A DNA stretch of 58,859 nucleotides from Alphaproteobacteria bacterium (GTDB lineage: Bacteria; Pseudomonadota; Alphaproteobacteria; CAAHEQ01; UBA3637). The notes beneath the pieces were generated by a model. It made no database searches. It saw only the letters and a program-made list of their open reading frames with translations, and was not told the DNA's origin. The stretch's first letter is position 1. Each line of letters opens with the position of its first letter. Below, in pieces: positions 49,729 through 58,526 of this stretch. The stretch is from assembly GCA_017466695.1 (NCBI GenBank), contig JAFTTR010000013.1, forward strand, positions 1 to 58,859, given 5' to 3'. Both the position numbers and the translations under genes were made by a program.

Positions 49729-51135
49729 TCAATTTTGAATATTTTTTTGAGGATAATTTGGTTGCAATTCTTTTTTGATGGGTGATTTTTGATCAAGTGG
49801 CCCAAAAAGAGGGACATTGAATCGTTTGATTAAAATAATGTAACTTATAAAGACGAAAATAGCAGCACTTGTCCAGGCAATTGGTCCAGCATAGCAAATG
49901 CCTTTATACCCCATATATGCTGCAAGTGAAAAGGCTGCAAACCATCTCATGATGAGTTCAATAATACCAGAAATTAAAGGAATAATGGCTCTGCCCATTC
50001 CTTGAAGAGCTTGTCTGAAAATAAAGATTTGAGCTAAGAAAATATAAAACAAAGTTGTGATTTGAATATACAGTGCAGATTGAGCTAAAATTTCTTCACT
50101 TGGATTGTTAAGAAAAAGAGCAGCTAAATTTTTGCCCCAGGCGTAAGACAAAATTGCTAAGATAACACTGGCTCCAGATGAGAGAATAAAGCATTGTAAA
50201 ACACCTTGTCTAATTCTGCGAATCAATCTGGCGCCAAAGTTTTGAGCAACATAAGTTGTAAGGGCATGGCCGAGTGAGAAAAGAGGGAGGGTTGCTAATT
50301 GTTCAATTCTGGTTGCTGCAGAAAAAGCTGCAATAGTGTCAGTTCCAAATTGGTTACAAACACTTTGAACCGTGATAACGCCAAGCCCAATAATTGAAAA
50401 TTGGACCATCATAGGAAATGCGATTTTTAAATGTTCTAAAACATATTTAAAATCAAAAGAAAAATCTTGTTTTTTGATACGAAGCATCGGGTATTTTATG
50501 AGCATATATGCTAAACATAAAATGGCAGATATAAATTGTGCAATACATGTTCCAAAAGCAACGCCGGTAACATCTAAGTGAAATTTAACAATAAATGTTA
50601 TGTTGATAAGGATATTTAATACAGAAGAAAAAATCAGATAATAAAGTGGTGTTTTACTGTCACCTAATGATCTTAAAATACCAGCTAAAAAATTGTAAAA
50701 TACAATAGCAATTACGCCATAAGAAAGAATACTCATGAATCTTCCTGCATCAACAAAAATATCTTGAGGAACATTCATAAGTTCAAGGATTAAATCCATC
50801 TTTAAAATTAAAAAGCAAAATATAAAAAAAGCAAAAGCTGTACTAAGAACAATTCCAATAGCAAAAGATTTTCTCACATTTTTGATATCGTTAGCCCCAA
50901 AACGTTGGGCTGTAATGATAGAAAGTCCATTTGTAAATCCAAGAGAAGTCATGACAGCCATAATAAAAATGGGAGTCATTGCTCCAGCAATAGCTAACGC
51001 TCTGATTCCTAAATAATGACCTAAAATGTATAAATCTGATAAAATATAAAATTGGTGAAAAATATTCCCAATAAGAATTGGGATCATAAAAAGCAAGATA
51101 AGTTTTAACGGATTCCCCGTTGTCATATTTTTCAT
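49729..51135 (-). CDS. MATE-family multidrug exporter
   Basis: The 468-residue protein has about 12 hydrophobic segments with a MATE start pattern: GNPLKLILLFMIPILIGNIF, then a Tyr/Leu-rich DLYILGHYLG, GFTNGLSIITAQRFGAND near residue 65, and a repeat of the same layout in the second half (NQFGTDTIAAFSAATRIEQL near residue 262). It would expel drugs or cationic metabolites using sodium or protons. AAGGTG precedes the ATG. Confidence 0.9.
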   Translation of the reverse strand: MKNMTTGNPLKLILLFMIPILIGNIFHQFYILSDLYILGHYLGIRALAIAGAMTPIFIMAVMTSLGFTNGLSIITAQRFGANDIKNVRKSFAIGIVLSTAFAFFIFCFLILKMDLILELMNVPQDIFVDAGRFMSILSYGVIAIVFYNFLAGILRSLGDSKTPLYYLIFSSVLNILINITFIVKFHLDVTGVAFGTCIAQFISAILCLAYMLIKYPMLRIKKQDFSFDFKYVLEHLKIAFPMMVQFSIIGLGVITVQSVCNQFGTDTIAAFSAATRIEQLATLPLFSLGHALTTYVAQNFGARLIRRIRQGVLQCFILSSGASVILAILSYAWGKNLAALFLNNPSEEILAQSALYIQITTLFYIFLAQIFIFRQALQGMGRAIIPLISGIIELIMRWFAAFSLAAYMGYKGICYAGPIAWTSAAIFVFISYIILIKRFNVPLFGPLDQKSPIKKELQPNYPQKNIQN

Positions 51136-51334
51136 TTTAACACCTTGATAAATTTTGGTTGCAGTATATGAAGTTTTTAAAAAAAATTCAATCTCTTTAT
51201 GACAAAAAAAGAGATGTTTTATTTAAAAAATATCTTGACTTTTCAATGAGATTATGTTTTTTATTACACTTAAGGATAGATGAGGTTTCTCTACCGTTTA
51301 TGTGTTAATAATTTTTTAAAAAAGGAAGAAAAAG

Positions 51335-51829
51335 ATGTTAAAAAGATTACTCGCAGTTATTTGTGCTGTTTCTTTCTTGAGTGCTTGTGCATCTCAAAAA
51401 GATGGGGCTGATTTATATGGTAATGGTCAAGGTGGCTGGAATGATAATGTGAACATTTCAGATTTGCAAGAAACAGCTATGACACAAAAATTCAAAGATG
51501 AAAATCAAAACGTTGTTTATTTTGCTTTAAACAGCTCTGATTTAGATGGTGATTCAAAATCAGTTTTAGCTGCTCAAGCTGAATGGTTAAAAGCAAATCC
51601 ACGTGTTTTAGTTGTTATCGAAGGCCGTTGTGACGAACGTGGTACAGAAGAATACAACTTAGCATTAGGTGAACGCCGTGCAGATGAAGCTCGTCGCTTC
51701 TTAGTTATGAAAGGTATTTCTTCAGATCGTATCAGAATCATTTCTTATGGTAAAGAAAGACCAGTTGTTCCAGGTTCAACAGAAGAAGCTTGGGCAAAAA
51801 ATCGTAACGCAACAACAGTTGCTTACTAA
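51335..51829 (+). CDS. pal: Peptidoglycan-associated lipoprotein Pal
   Basis: Pal anchors the outer membrane to peptidoglycan within the Tol-Pal system. The 164-residue protein has lipobox LSAC (Cys18) and an OmpA-like domain with VYFALNSSDLDGDSK, EGRCDERGTEEYNLALGERRA (residues ~98-118, peptidoglycan-binding Asp/Arg pattern) and VPGSTEEAWAKNRNA. TolQRAB are not in the window. The gap 51136-51334 before it contains a TTGACT at 51235-51240, but no convincing -10 box at proper spacing. Confidence 0.96.
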   Translation: MLKRLLAVICAVSFLSACASQKDGADLYGNGQGGWNDNVNISDLQETAMTQKFKDENQNVVYFALNSSDLDGDSKSVLAAQAEWLKANPRVLVVIEGRCDERGTEEYNLALGERRADEARRFLVMKGISSDRIRIISYGKERPVVPGSTEEAWAKNRNATTVAY

Positions 51830-51862
51830 AAACAATATTTTGAAAAAAAATACTTGTTAAAA

Positions 51863-51895
51863 AAAACTCTTCCTAGTAAAATAGGAAGAGTTTTT
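51863..51895 (+). terminator. Hairpin between pal and cpoB
   Basis: AAAACTCTTCCTA and TAGGAAGAGTTTT form a 13-bp perfect stem, followed by T's. It probably lowers cpoB expression relative to pal. Confidence 0.88.
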
Positions 51896-51910
51896 ATATG
51901 AGGAAATAAT

Positions 51911-52702
51911 ATGAAAAAAATTATCTTAACAGCATTTTTACTTTCAAGTGTTTCTTTTGTTTCAGCATATGCTGACATCAAGATGGATATGTTGAGTGAT
52001 AAAGTTACTCGTTTGGAGAAAGATATTAACGCATTAAATCGAAAAATTTATCAATCAACACCATCAAATATAACTGAAAGTGTAAGTGAGCAAGATGGTT
52101 TAACGGGTAATTTGGAAGATTTATATAATAGAGTGAGCGCTCAAGATGCTGTTGTCAAAGATTTAACGGCAAAAATGGAACAATTAGAGTTTCAACAAAA
52201 ACAGTTAGATGAGCGCTTGAATAAAATGAATGCTGATATTGATGTTCGATTTAATATGTTGCAAAATGAAAAATCAACAGTGACTTCATCAAAAGAGAAA
52301 GAAGCAGCGAATAAAGAGGTAGCACAAAAAGCTTATGATAATGCTTATAATATTATGAAAAAGGGTGATTATAAAGCTGCTGAGGGGGCTTTTACAACAT
52401 TTATGAAGGATTATCCAAAGTCTTCATTGATTGGGAATGCTAATTATTGGTTGGGTGAAACTTACTATGCTCGAGGACTTTATGAACAAGCTGTTGGTAT
52501 TTTTGCAGATGGATTTACAAAATATAAGAAAAATTCAAAAGCAGCTGATAATCTTTTAAAACTTGGTCTTACAATGAACAAGTTGAATAAAAAAACAGAA
52601 GCATGCACGGCGTTTAAATCTTTAGCGACTGAGTTTCCAAAAGCTGATAAAAAGTTGAAAGATAGAGCCACTGCTGAAGCAAAAAAATTATCTTGTAAGT
52701 AA
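51911..52702 (+). CDS. cpoB: Cell-division coordinator CpoB (YbgF)
   Basis: CpoB is a periplasmic Tol-Pal partner that coordinates septal wall synthesis with outer-membrane constriction. The 263-residue protein has a signal peptide (SSVSFVSAYA, residues 1-21), an N-terminal coiled coil (~25-115, heptads such as LSDKVTRLEKDINALNRKI), and three TPR-like repeats (~135-255) with AQKAYDNAYNIMKKGDYKAA and NANYWLGETYYARGLYEQA. GAGGAAA precedes the ATG. Confidence 0.92.
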   Translation: MKKIILTAFLLSSVSFVSAYADIKMDMLSDKVTRLEKDINALNRKIYQSTPSNITESVSEQDGLTGNLEDLYNRVSAQDAVVKDLTAKMEQLEFQQKQLDERLNKMNADIDVRFNMLQNEKSTVTSSKEKEAANKEVAQKAYDNAYNIMKKGDYKAAEGAFTTFMKDYPKSSLIGNANYWLGETYYARGLYEQAVGIFADGFTKYKKNSKAADNLLKLGLTMNKLNKKTEACTAFKSLATEFPKADKKLKDRATAEAKKLSCK

Positions 52703-52704
52703 TT

Positions 52705-53913
52705 ATGACTTTAAATTTATCTCGGTTTGAAAAAATTGTAACTTCATTAAAGTTATCCACAGGCACTCGATGGGCTGTGGCTGTTTCTGGTGGGGCAGAT
52801 AGTTTATGCTTGACTATATTACTGCATGAATTGTGTCAAAAAAATAATATTCAATTAATAGCTTTGACGGTTAATCATAATATTCGACCAGAAAGTTTGA
52901 GTGAAGCGCAAAAAGTACATTCTTTTTGTGAAAAAAATGGAATTTTTCATGTTGTTTTAGAAAATTTAGAACCTATTGGAAATAAATCAGTTGAAGAAGA
53001 AGCGCGTCGGATTCGATACAACTTATTAACTTCCTATTGTGAAAAAGAATCCATTACGCATTTGTTTGTAGCGCACCAAATGGAAGATCAAGTTGAAACG
53101 TTTTTATCTCGTTTGGCAAGAGGAAGTGGCGTAGATGGGTTAAGTGCAATTAAACCAATTACGAAAAAAAATGGAATTACAATTGTTCGCCCTTTTTTGG
53201 ATGTGTTGAAAAAAGATATCGTTTCTTTTTTGATGAAAAAAGAGATTAAATGGATAGAAGATCCTATGAATCAAGATGTTCAATATGAACGAGTGAAGTG
53301 GCGAAAGTTTTTACCTGAATTAGAAAAAAACGGTTTGTCAAAACAATTTATTTCTCTTTCAACAAAAAGACTTTGTCGTGTTCAAGAAACAATGCAATGG
53401 CTTGTTCAAGAGGCTGTTCAATCTTGTGTGACATATTTTAATGAAGGATATGCTCTTATTGATAAGGAAAAATATTTAACATATCCAACAGAAGTTAAAA
53501 TTCGCATTCTAGCAGAGGTTGTTAAAACAATTGGGCAAAGTGATAAAATCATTTCTCTTGAATTGCTTGAACGGGTTGTTTTTAATTTTCCTCAAAAAAC
53601 AACTTTAGCAAATTGTATTTTAGTTCCTCATAAAAAAGGGGTGTTTATTGCAAAAGAATATTCAAAAATAGAGCAACAAAAAAAAATCAAGGCAAATATA
53701 TGGATGAAATGGGACAGATTTGAAATTTTTTCTCCTGTTGATGGATATATTTTTGCCAATTCCCCATTGAAGCGCAAAAAGAATATCCCATATTTGGTGC
53801 AACAAAGTTTTCCTTGTTTTAAAGTGGAAAAAGAACTTGAAAATAGCTCCAATATTGAGTATAAAGAAAACTTAAATAAAAGCATTAAAATAAAGTTTAT
53901 AAAAGATCGTTAA
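52705..53913 (+). CDS. tilS: tRNA(Ile)-lysidine synthase
   Basis: TilS attaches lysine to C34 of the tRNA-Ile that reads AUA codons, using ATP. The 402-residue protein has the PP-loop SGGADS at residues 28-33, the TVNHNIRPES and HQMEDQVETFLSRLARGSG segments near residues 56 and 130, and a C-terminal region that is weakly conserved. It starts 3 bp after cpoB, the usual alphaproteobacterial order with ftsH next. Confidence 0.93.
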   Translation: MTLNLSRFEKIVTSLKLSTGTRWAVAVSGGADSLCLTILLHELCQKNNIQLIALTVNHNIRPESLSEAQKVHSFCEKNGIFHVVLENLEPIGNKSVEEEARRIRYNLLTSYCEKESITHLFVAHQMEDQVETFLSRLARGSGVDGLSAIKPITKKNGITIVRPFLDVLKKDIVSFLMKKEIKWIEDPMNQDVQYERVKWRKFLPELEKNGLSKQFISLSTKRLCRVQETMQWLVQEAVQSCVTYFNEGYALIDKEKYLTYPTEVKIRILAEVVKTIGQSDKIISLELLERVVFNFPQKTTLANCILVPHKKGVFIAKEYSKIEQQKKIKANIWMKWDRFEIFSPVDGYIFANSPLKRKKNIPYLVQQSFPCFKVEKELENSSNIEYKENLNKSIKIKFIKDR

Positions 53914-53925
53914 AAGGAAAGTAAA

Positions 53926-55887
53926 ATGAAAAAACAATCAAATACAGCCGTTTTTTGGCTTGTCTTTTTCACTGTTATTGTGTTATTGGCAAGTTTTTCA
54001 TTTCCAGATCCTAAAAAAGCAAAACAAGTTGAACTCTCTTTTAGTGAGTTTGTAACTTCGGTTGAAAAAGGAGATGTGAAATCTGTTGAAATTCAAGGGC
54101 AGGCTATAACCGGCGAGTTTGAAAAGAATGGGAGTTTCAAAACATATGCTCCTGCAGAAGCTGGACTTATTCCGATTTTAAAAGCAAATAATGTTAAAGT
54201 AACAGCTGTTCCACTCGAAAGTGAATCTAGTTGGTTTATGGCTCTTATTTCTTGGGCTCCAATTTTGTTATTTGCAGGGATTTGGATTATGATGATGAAG
54301 CAAATGTCTGCTAGCAATGGAAAAGCAATGAGCTTTGGTAAATCAAAAGCGAAGTTGTTGGAAGGGAAAGATAAAGTTACATTTAATGATGTTGCAGGGA
54401 TTGAAGAAGCAAAACAAGAATTGCAAGAGATTGTTGATTTCTTGAAAGCACCAATTAAATTTCAACGTTTGGGAGGGAAAATTCCAAAAGGAGCTTTGCT
54501 TGTTGGCCCTCCAGGAACGGGTAAAACTCTTTTAGCAAGAGCAATCGCAGGAGAGGCTAATGTTCCATTTTTTAGCATTTCTGGTTCTGATTTTGTGGAA
54601 ATGTTTGTAGGTGTTGGCGCCTCTCGAGTTCGTGATATGTTTGAACAGGCTAAAAAATCTGCTCCTTGTATTGTTTTTGTGGATGAAATTGATGCCGTGG
54701 GTCGCCACCGTGGTGCTGGTCTTGGCGGTGGAAATGATGAACGAGAGCAAACATTGAACCAATTGTTGGTTGAAATGGATGGTTTTGAAACGAACTCAGG
54801 GATTATTTTGATTGCAGCAACGAACCGACCAGATGTTTTAGACCCTGCTTTATTAAGACCGGGACGTTTTGATAGACAAATTGTTGTTTCTAATCCAGAT
54901 ATTAATGGACGTGAAGCAATCTTAAATGTGCATGTTAAAAAAGTGCCACTTGCTCCGAATGTTTCATTGCCACTTATTGCACGTGGAACTCCTGGATTTT
55001 CAGGTGCTGATTTAGCTAATCTTGTTAATGAAGCAGCCCTTCTTGCAGCAAGACGCAACAAAACAATGGTAACCATGCAAGATTTTGAAGATGCTAAAGA
55101 TAAGGTTATGATGGGTTCTGAAAGAAAATCATTGGTTATGGACGAGCAAGAAAAGAAAATGACAGCTTATCATGAAGCAGGACATGCCATTGCTTCACTT
55201 CACTTGCCAGAATCTGACCCATTACATAAAGTAACCATTATTCCAAGAGGAAGAGCTTTAGGTGTTACAATGCAATTGCCTGAAAAAGATAAATACTCTC
55301 AAAGCATGACCTATTTAAAATCTCGTTTGAGTATTCTTTTTGCAGGACGCTTGGCTGAAGAAATGATTTTTGGAAAAGAAAATGTTTCAACAGGGGCTAG
55401 CAATGACATTCAGGTTGCAACAACCATTGCGCGTAAAATGGTAAGTGAATGGGGTATGAGTGACGTAATGGGCCCAATTGCTTATGATGAGCCAGAAGGA
55501 GAAGTCTTTTTAGGATATAGTATTTCAAAAAGAAAAAATGTTTCTGATTTAACAGCACAACAAGTGGATGCTGAAATTAGAAAAATTATTGATGCTGCTT
55601 ATCAAAAGACTCGTGAACTTTTGACAGAATATAAACATGAATTGGATACATTAGCTTTAGGTTTGATAGAGTACGAAACGCTTTCAGGTGAAGAAATTAA
55701 AGATCTTTTAGAAGGAAAAGAGATTCGAATTCAAACAAAAAAAGAATCTATCAAGTCAAGAGCAACAGTTCCTTCAATTGGGGAAGTTTCTGATGAAGTA
55801 CAAGAAAATGTGGATATATCTTCTTTGTTAGAGGTAAGTACAAAAGAAACCAAATCCCCCAAAAAAATGACTGTAAATAAAAAATAA
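53926..55887 (+). CDS. ftsH: ATP-dependent zinc metalloprotease FtsH
   Basis: FtsH is the essential membrane AAA+ protease. The 653-residue protein has two membrane helices (residues ~9-26 and ~104-124) around a small periplasmic domain, Walker A GPPGTGKT near residue 193, Walker B IVFVDEID, the SRH region [17 protein letters not shown], and the zinc motif HEAGH near residue 415. The length is normal. AAAGGA precedes the ATG; a terminator follows. Confidence 0.97.
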   Translation: MKKQSNTAVFWLVFFTVIVLLASFSFPDPKKAKQVELSFSEFVTSVEKGDVKSVEIQGQAITGEFEKNGSFKTYAPAEAGLIPILKANNVKVTAVPLESESSWFMALISWAPILLFAGIWIMMMKQMSASNGKAMSFGKSKAKLLEGKDKVTFNDVAGIEEAKQELQEIVDFLKAPIKFQRLGGKIPKGALLVGPPGTGKTLLARAIAGEANVPFFSISGSDFVEMFVGVGASRVRDMFEQAKKSAPCIVFVDEIDAVGRHRGAGLGGGNDEREQTLNQLLVEMDGFETNSGIILIAATNRPDVLDPALLRPGRFDRQIVVSNPDINGREAILNVHVKKVPLAPNVSLPLIARGTPGFSGADLANLVNEAALLAARRNKTMVTMQDFEDAKDKVMMGSERKSLVMDEQEKKMTAYHEAGHAIASLHLPESDPLHKVTIIPRGRALGVTMQLPEKDKYSQSMTYLKSRLSILFAGRLAEEMIFGKENVSTGASNDIQVATTIARKMVSEWGMSDVMGPIAYDEPEGEVFLGYSISKRKNVSDLTAQQVDAEIRKIIDAAYQKTRELLTEYKHELDTLALGLIEYETLSGEEIKDLLEGKEIRIQTKKESIKSRATVPSIGEVSDEVQENVDISSLLEVSTKETKSPKKMTVNKK

Positions 55888-55928
55888 AAAAAATCCCGAA
55901 AGTTATTTTAATAATTTTCGGGATTTTT
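55888..55928. terminator. Long bidirectional terminator after ftsH
   Basis: AAATCCCGAAAGTTATT pairs with AATAATTTTCGGGATTT (one G-T wobble), flanked by A- and T-runs, between ftsH and the converging kinase gene. Confidence 0.9.
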
Positions 55929-55951
55929 TATAATACTAGCTTAATCTGATT

Positions 55952-56434
55952 TTATGTATGGTCTGTTTTATAAAATACAACGGGGAATCCCTCTTCTTTT
56001 GTCATGGGTTCAAATCTTTTTAATCTATCATTAAATATTTCTTCATCAATATAAAATTCTTCAATATGGTTTTTTGTTCTTTCTAAAACACGTTTTTTTG
56101 CTAAAAGAAGGTCGCATTGAACAGCGTGAAACAGAACATTTGGTGTGATTTTTTTTGCCCAGTTATAATATTTTTTGCGCGTTTCTTTTTCCCAAAAACC
56201 ATAGTCTAAAATAACGTTATTCCCATTTTTTATTTCTTCAATGGTTTTTTCTTTGATGATTTTATCAATAATATCGAATCGTTCTTGACTAAAATCTTCT
56301 GGGTTTCTTCCATATGTTTGAATCATGAGTTCATCATGGGTATATCTAATGGCTGGAAGTTCTTTTTCTAGTCGTTTGGCAATGGTTGTTTTTCCAAAAC
56401 CTATAAATCCGTGGATAAGATGTATTGTTGGCAT
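55952..56434 (-). CDS. AAA_33-type P-loop kinase
   Basis: The 160-residue protein has Walker A GFIGFGKTTIAK (residues ~9-20), a zeta-toxin/kinase-like core strand VILDYGFWEKETRKKYY, and a lid region with KKRVLERTK. Such proteins phosphorylate small metabolites; the substrate is unknown. It has no antitoxin next to it. A hairpin that covers its AAGGGA ribosome site lies directly before the ATG. Confidence 0.75.
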   Translation of the reverse strand: MPTIHLIHGFIGFGKTTIAKRLEKELPAIRYTHDELMIQTYGRNPEDFSQERFDIIDKIIKEKTIEEIKNGNNVILDYGFWEKETRKKYYNWAKKITPNVLFHAVQCDLLLAKKRVLERTKNHIEEFYIDEEIFNDRLKRFEPMTKEEGFPVVFYKTDHT

Positions 56435-56477
56435 AAAAAAAATTCCCTTAAAATAAATTTATATTTATTTTAAGGGA
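56435..56477 (-). terminator. Hairpin between dps and the kinase gene: terminator covering a ribosome site
   Basis: The minus strand forms a 15-bp perfect stem (56444-56458 with 56463-56477) with a 4-nt loop, then eight T's that end at the kinase ATG (56434). AAGGGA, the only ribosome-site candidate for the kinase, is in the 3' arm. Confidence 0.85.
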
Positions 56478-56497
56478 GGCAAATCAAAAAATCAAAT

Positions 56498-56986
56498 TTA
56501 ATTTAAGTGTGCTTCAATAAACCAAACAAATTTATCAAGTTCTTCTAGCGCTTGTGTATAATAATCAATCGTTGCCGCATCTGCATTTTCTTGTTCAATA
56601 TCTTGGCGTAAAGAATTAGCCACGCTTGCATAACGAATGTGTAATTCTCTTAAATGATCAATTGAATTTGAAATATGGCTTGGATATTCTTCAAAATTTG
56701 TATTTTGAACCAAGTATTCAGGTGTTGAAATAGCTGTGCAGTTTAGTTGGACCAGTCGTTCGGCAAAAATATCCACATATTTTTGAAGTGATTCATAAAA
56801 TTCATCCAACATTTCATGGATAGAAATAAAGTTAAAACCTTGCAAGTTCCAATGTGCTTGTTTTGTAATTAAAGATAAAATTGAAAAATTGACAAGGTAA
56901 CGATTCAGTGTTTTAACACTAATTTTTCTTATCTCTTCGTCAAATTGTAATAAAGTAATTCGTTTTTGAGTGTTTTGGTTTGTCAT
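56498..56986 (-). CDS. dps: Dps-family ferritin-like protein
   Basis: Dps proteins oxidise and store iron and shield DNA. The 162-residue protein shows the Dps ferroxidase pattern: SLITKQAHWNLQGFNFISIH, then DEFYESLQKYVDIFAERL. The start at 56986 is chosen because AAAGGAG lies 8 bp before it; the frame runs on upstream into the HdeD-like gene. The tail lacks the long Lys-rich N-terminus of DNA-binding Dps. Its ribosome site lies in the last codons of that upstream gene, so translation is coupled. Confidence 0.92.
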   Translation of the reverse strand: MTNQNTQKRITLLQFDEEIRKISVKTLNRYLVNFSILSLITKQAHWNLQGFNFISIHEMLDEFYESLQKYVDIFAERLVQLNCTAISTPEYLVQNTNFEEYPSHISNSIDHLRELHIRYASVANSLRQDIEQENADAATIDYYTQALEELDKFVWFIEAHLN

Positions 56987-56987
56987 T

Positions 56988-57524
56988 CTATACTCCTTTA
57001 GTTTTGTCACAAGGGGATGTTGTAATAAATCTGTGTAATTCAAAAATGCCATATCCTAAAAGATATAAGCCTAAAAGAAGAGTGATGGTGATATTACCAA
57101 TTGTTGGGTAAATAAAAATCAAAATCGAAAAGCCAATTCCGAAAATACTTGCGCCGACAAGCTGTTTCCATGGGGCATTCGGATTATTTTTTATTTCTAA
57201 ACCCATAGCAAGTTGTACTGTGCTGTTGAACAAAATCCAAAATGCTAAAATAATTGGAAGTGTAATAACAGAAACACCGATATTTGTTAAAAATAATAAT
57301 CCGATAAAAACATCTAAAATACCAAGTGCTAAAATGGCATAAGAATCCCCATCCTTAAAAGCAAGAATATAGCTGCTTCCGAGAATAATAAATAAAATTC
57401 CAATAATTAAAACTGATGCAATAAGAGCACTGAGGGGATTAAATAAAACATAAACACCACTAGTGATAAGTAATAAACTGACAATTAAAAGCCAGATGTT
57501 TCGATAACATATTTTTTTTAACAT
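56988..57524 (-). CDS. HdeD/DUF308-family membrane protein
   Basis: The 178-residue protein has about six hydrophobic segments with repeated Gly-containing helices (LLITSGVYVLFNPLSAL, FIGLLFLTNIGVS, LLGLYLLGYGIFELH), the DUF308 layout. E. coli HdeD helps resist acid stress at high cell density. AGGAGG precedes the ATG. It forms a two-gene unit with dps (1-bp gap), suggesting a stress operon. Confidence 0.88.
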   Translation of the reverse strand: MLKKICYRNIWLLIVSLLLITSGVYVLFNPLSALIASVLIIGILFIILGSSYILAFKDGDSYAILALGILDVFIGLLFLTNIGVSVITLPIILAFWILFNSTVQLAMGLEIKNNPNAPWKQLVGASIFGIGFSILIFIYPTIGNITITLLLGLYLLGYGIFELHRFITTSPCDKTKGV

Positions 57525-57557
57525 ATTTCCTCCTGAAAATAAAAAGACACACTTGTT

Positions 57558-57586
57558 AAAGTGGGAGATATTTTTTATTTTTCAAG
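57558..57586 (-). promoter_or_regulatory. Possible sigma-32-like promoter of the hdeD-dps unit
   Basis: On the minus strand CTTGAAA (57580-57586), a 14-bp spacer and CCCACTTT (57558-57565) resemble the heat-shock consensus CTTGAAA-N14-CCCCATNT. The match is partial. Confidence 0.35.
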
Positions 57587-57623
57587 AGGGTTTTATTTTA
57601 AAATATATTTATATGTCAAATAG

Positions 57624-58421
57624 TTATAAAGAATGTGATTGTCTTTTTTTGATTTTTGTTTTTGCCAAAACAGAGGTTGATAATTTTTTTATTTTCAACA
57701 AAGCTGTTCTTCTATTCGAATCAGATGCGTATTTATTTGTTCGAATAGAAGTTAAAATTTTCAAGATTTTTTTATCAGTATCTTTTTTCTCATCTTCAAG
57801 AATTGAAACATATGAAAGAGCTGCAGATGAATAGCCTTTATACATAGCCATTTTAAGAGCGCTTATGATTGGTTTTTTCAATTCTGGGGAAGACAGAAGA
57901 TAATCCTCTTTTAATCTTGAAAATAAATTTTCTTGAAAACTTTTTTTACCCTGTTTTTCATTTAACAAATCAAAAAGCACAGGATTAAAAGATGTATTAT
58001 TTAAATTTGGTAAATGCAAAACAAATGGTACAATATCATTGGCTTTTTCAATCGTTCTGTATTTTTGCATTAAAGGGATGAGATTTTCTAATTTTGAAAA
58101 TTCTTGAATTTTTTCATATCCACGATTGTCTAAGTAAGGTGTTGTTAAGTCGTAAAAACGATTAAAAGACATTCCAGTTATAATCATGGCACGTAAAGCT
58201 GTTAAGCCAACGATTGCGCTTCCATTTGAAGTGTTTTTTGTCAGCGAATCAACGATTCGTTTTTGTTCCAAAAGAGCAATAGCAATATTTTCTCTTTTTT
58301 TAGAAAATTCGATTTTTTTATGAAGTGTTATTAATTTTTCAACATTCTTTTTTGCATAAGCATTAAGAGATGCTATGGATGGTAAAGTTGAATGTTTCTT
58401 TTTTTGATCTAATTCTTGCAT
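57624..58421 (-). CDS. Protein of unknown function, alpha-helical
   Basis: I do not recognise this 265-residue protein. It is Lys/Leu-rich and helical throughout, with no signal peptide (the frame runs upstream to 58469, adding MRKNLFYAIFLLKK, but AAGAAGG lies just before the ATG at 58421, which is preferred). Its central part has hydrophobic GSAIVGLTALRAMIITG. The last residues are very basic (AKTKIKKRQ). It lies between the hdeD-dps unit and an autotransporter end. Confidence 0.65.
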   Translation of the reverse strand: MQELDQKKKHSTLPSIASLNAYAKKNVEKLITLHKKIEFSKKRENIAIALLEQKRIVDSLTKNTSNGSAIVGLTALRAMIITGMSFNRFYDLTTPYLDNRGYEKIQEFSKLENLIPLMQKYRTIEKANDIVPFVLHLPNLNNTSFNPVLFDLLNEKQGKKSFQENLFSRLKEDYLLSSPELKKPIISALKMAMYKGYSSAALSYVSILEDEKKDTDKKILKILTSIRTNKYASDSNRRTALLKIKKLSTSVLAKTKIKKRQSHSL

Positions 58422-58479
58422 GATAACCTTCTTTAAAAGAAAAATAGCATAAAAAAGGTTTTTTCGCAAGGTTAAAGTA

Positions 58480-58512
58480 AAAAAAAGAGACGCTTAAAAG
58501 CGTCTCTTTTAA
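58480..58512 (-). terminator. Terminator after the second autotransporter
   Basis: AGAGACGCTT and AAGCGTCTCT form a 10-bp stem with, on the minus strand, a following T-run. Confidence 0.85.
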
Positions 58513-58526
58513 TTTTCTGTTGCTCA

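Noticed and set aside
54462-55076. Long antisense frame inside ftsH
   Set aside because: It mirrors a strongly conserved gene and has no ribosome site or family resemblance.
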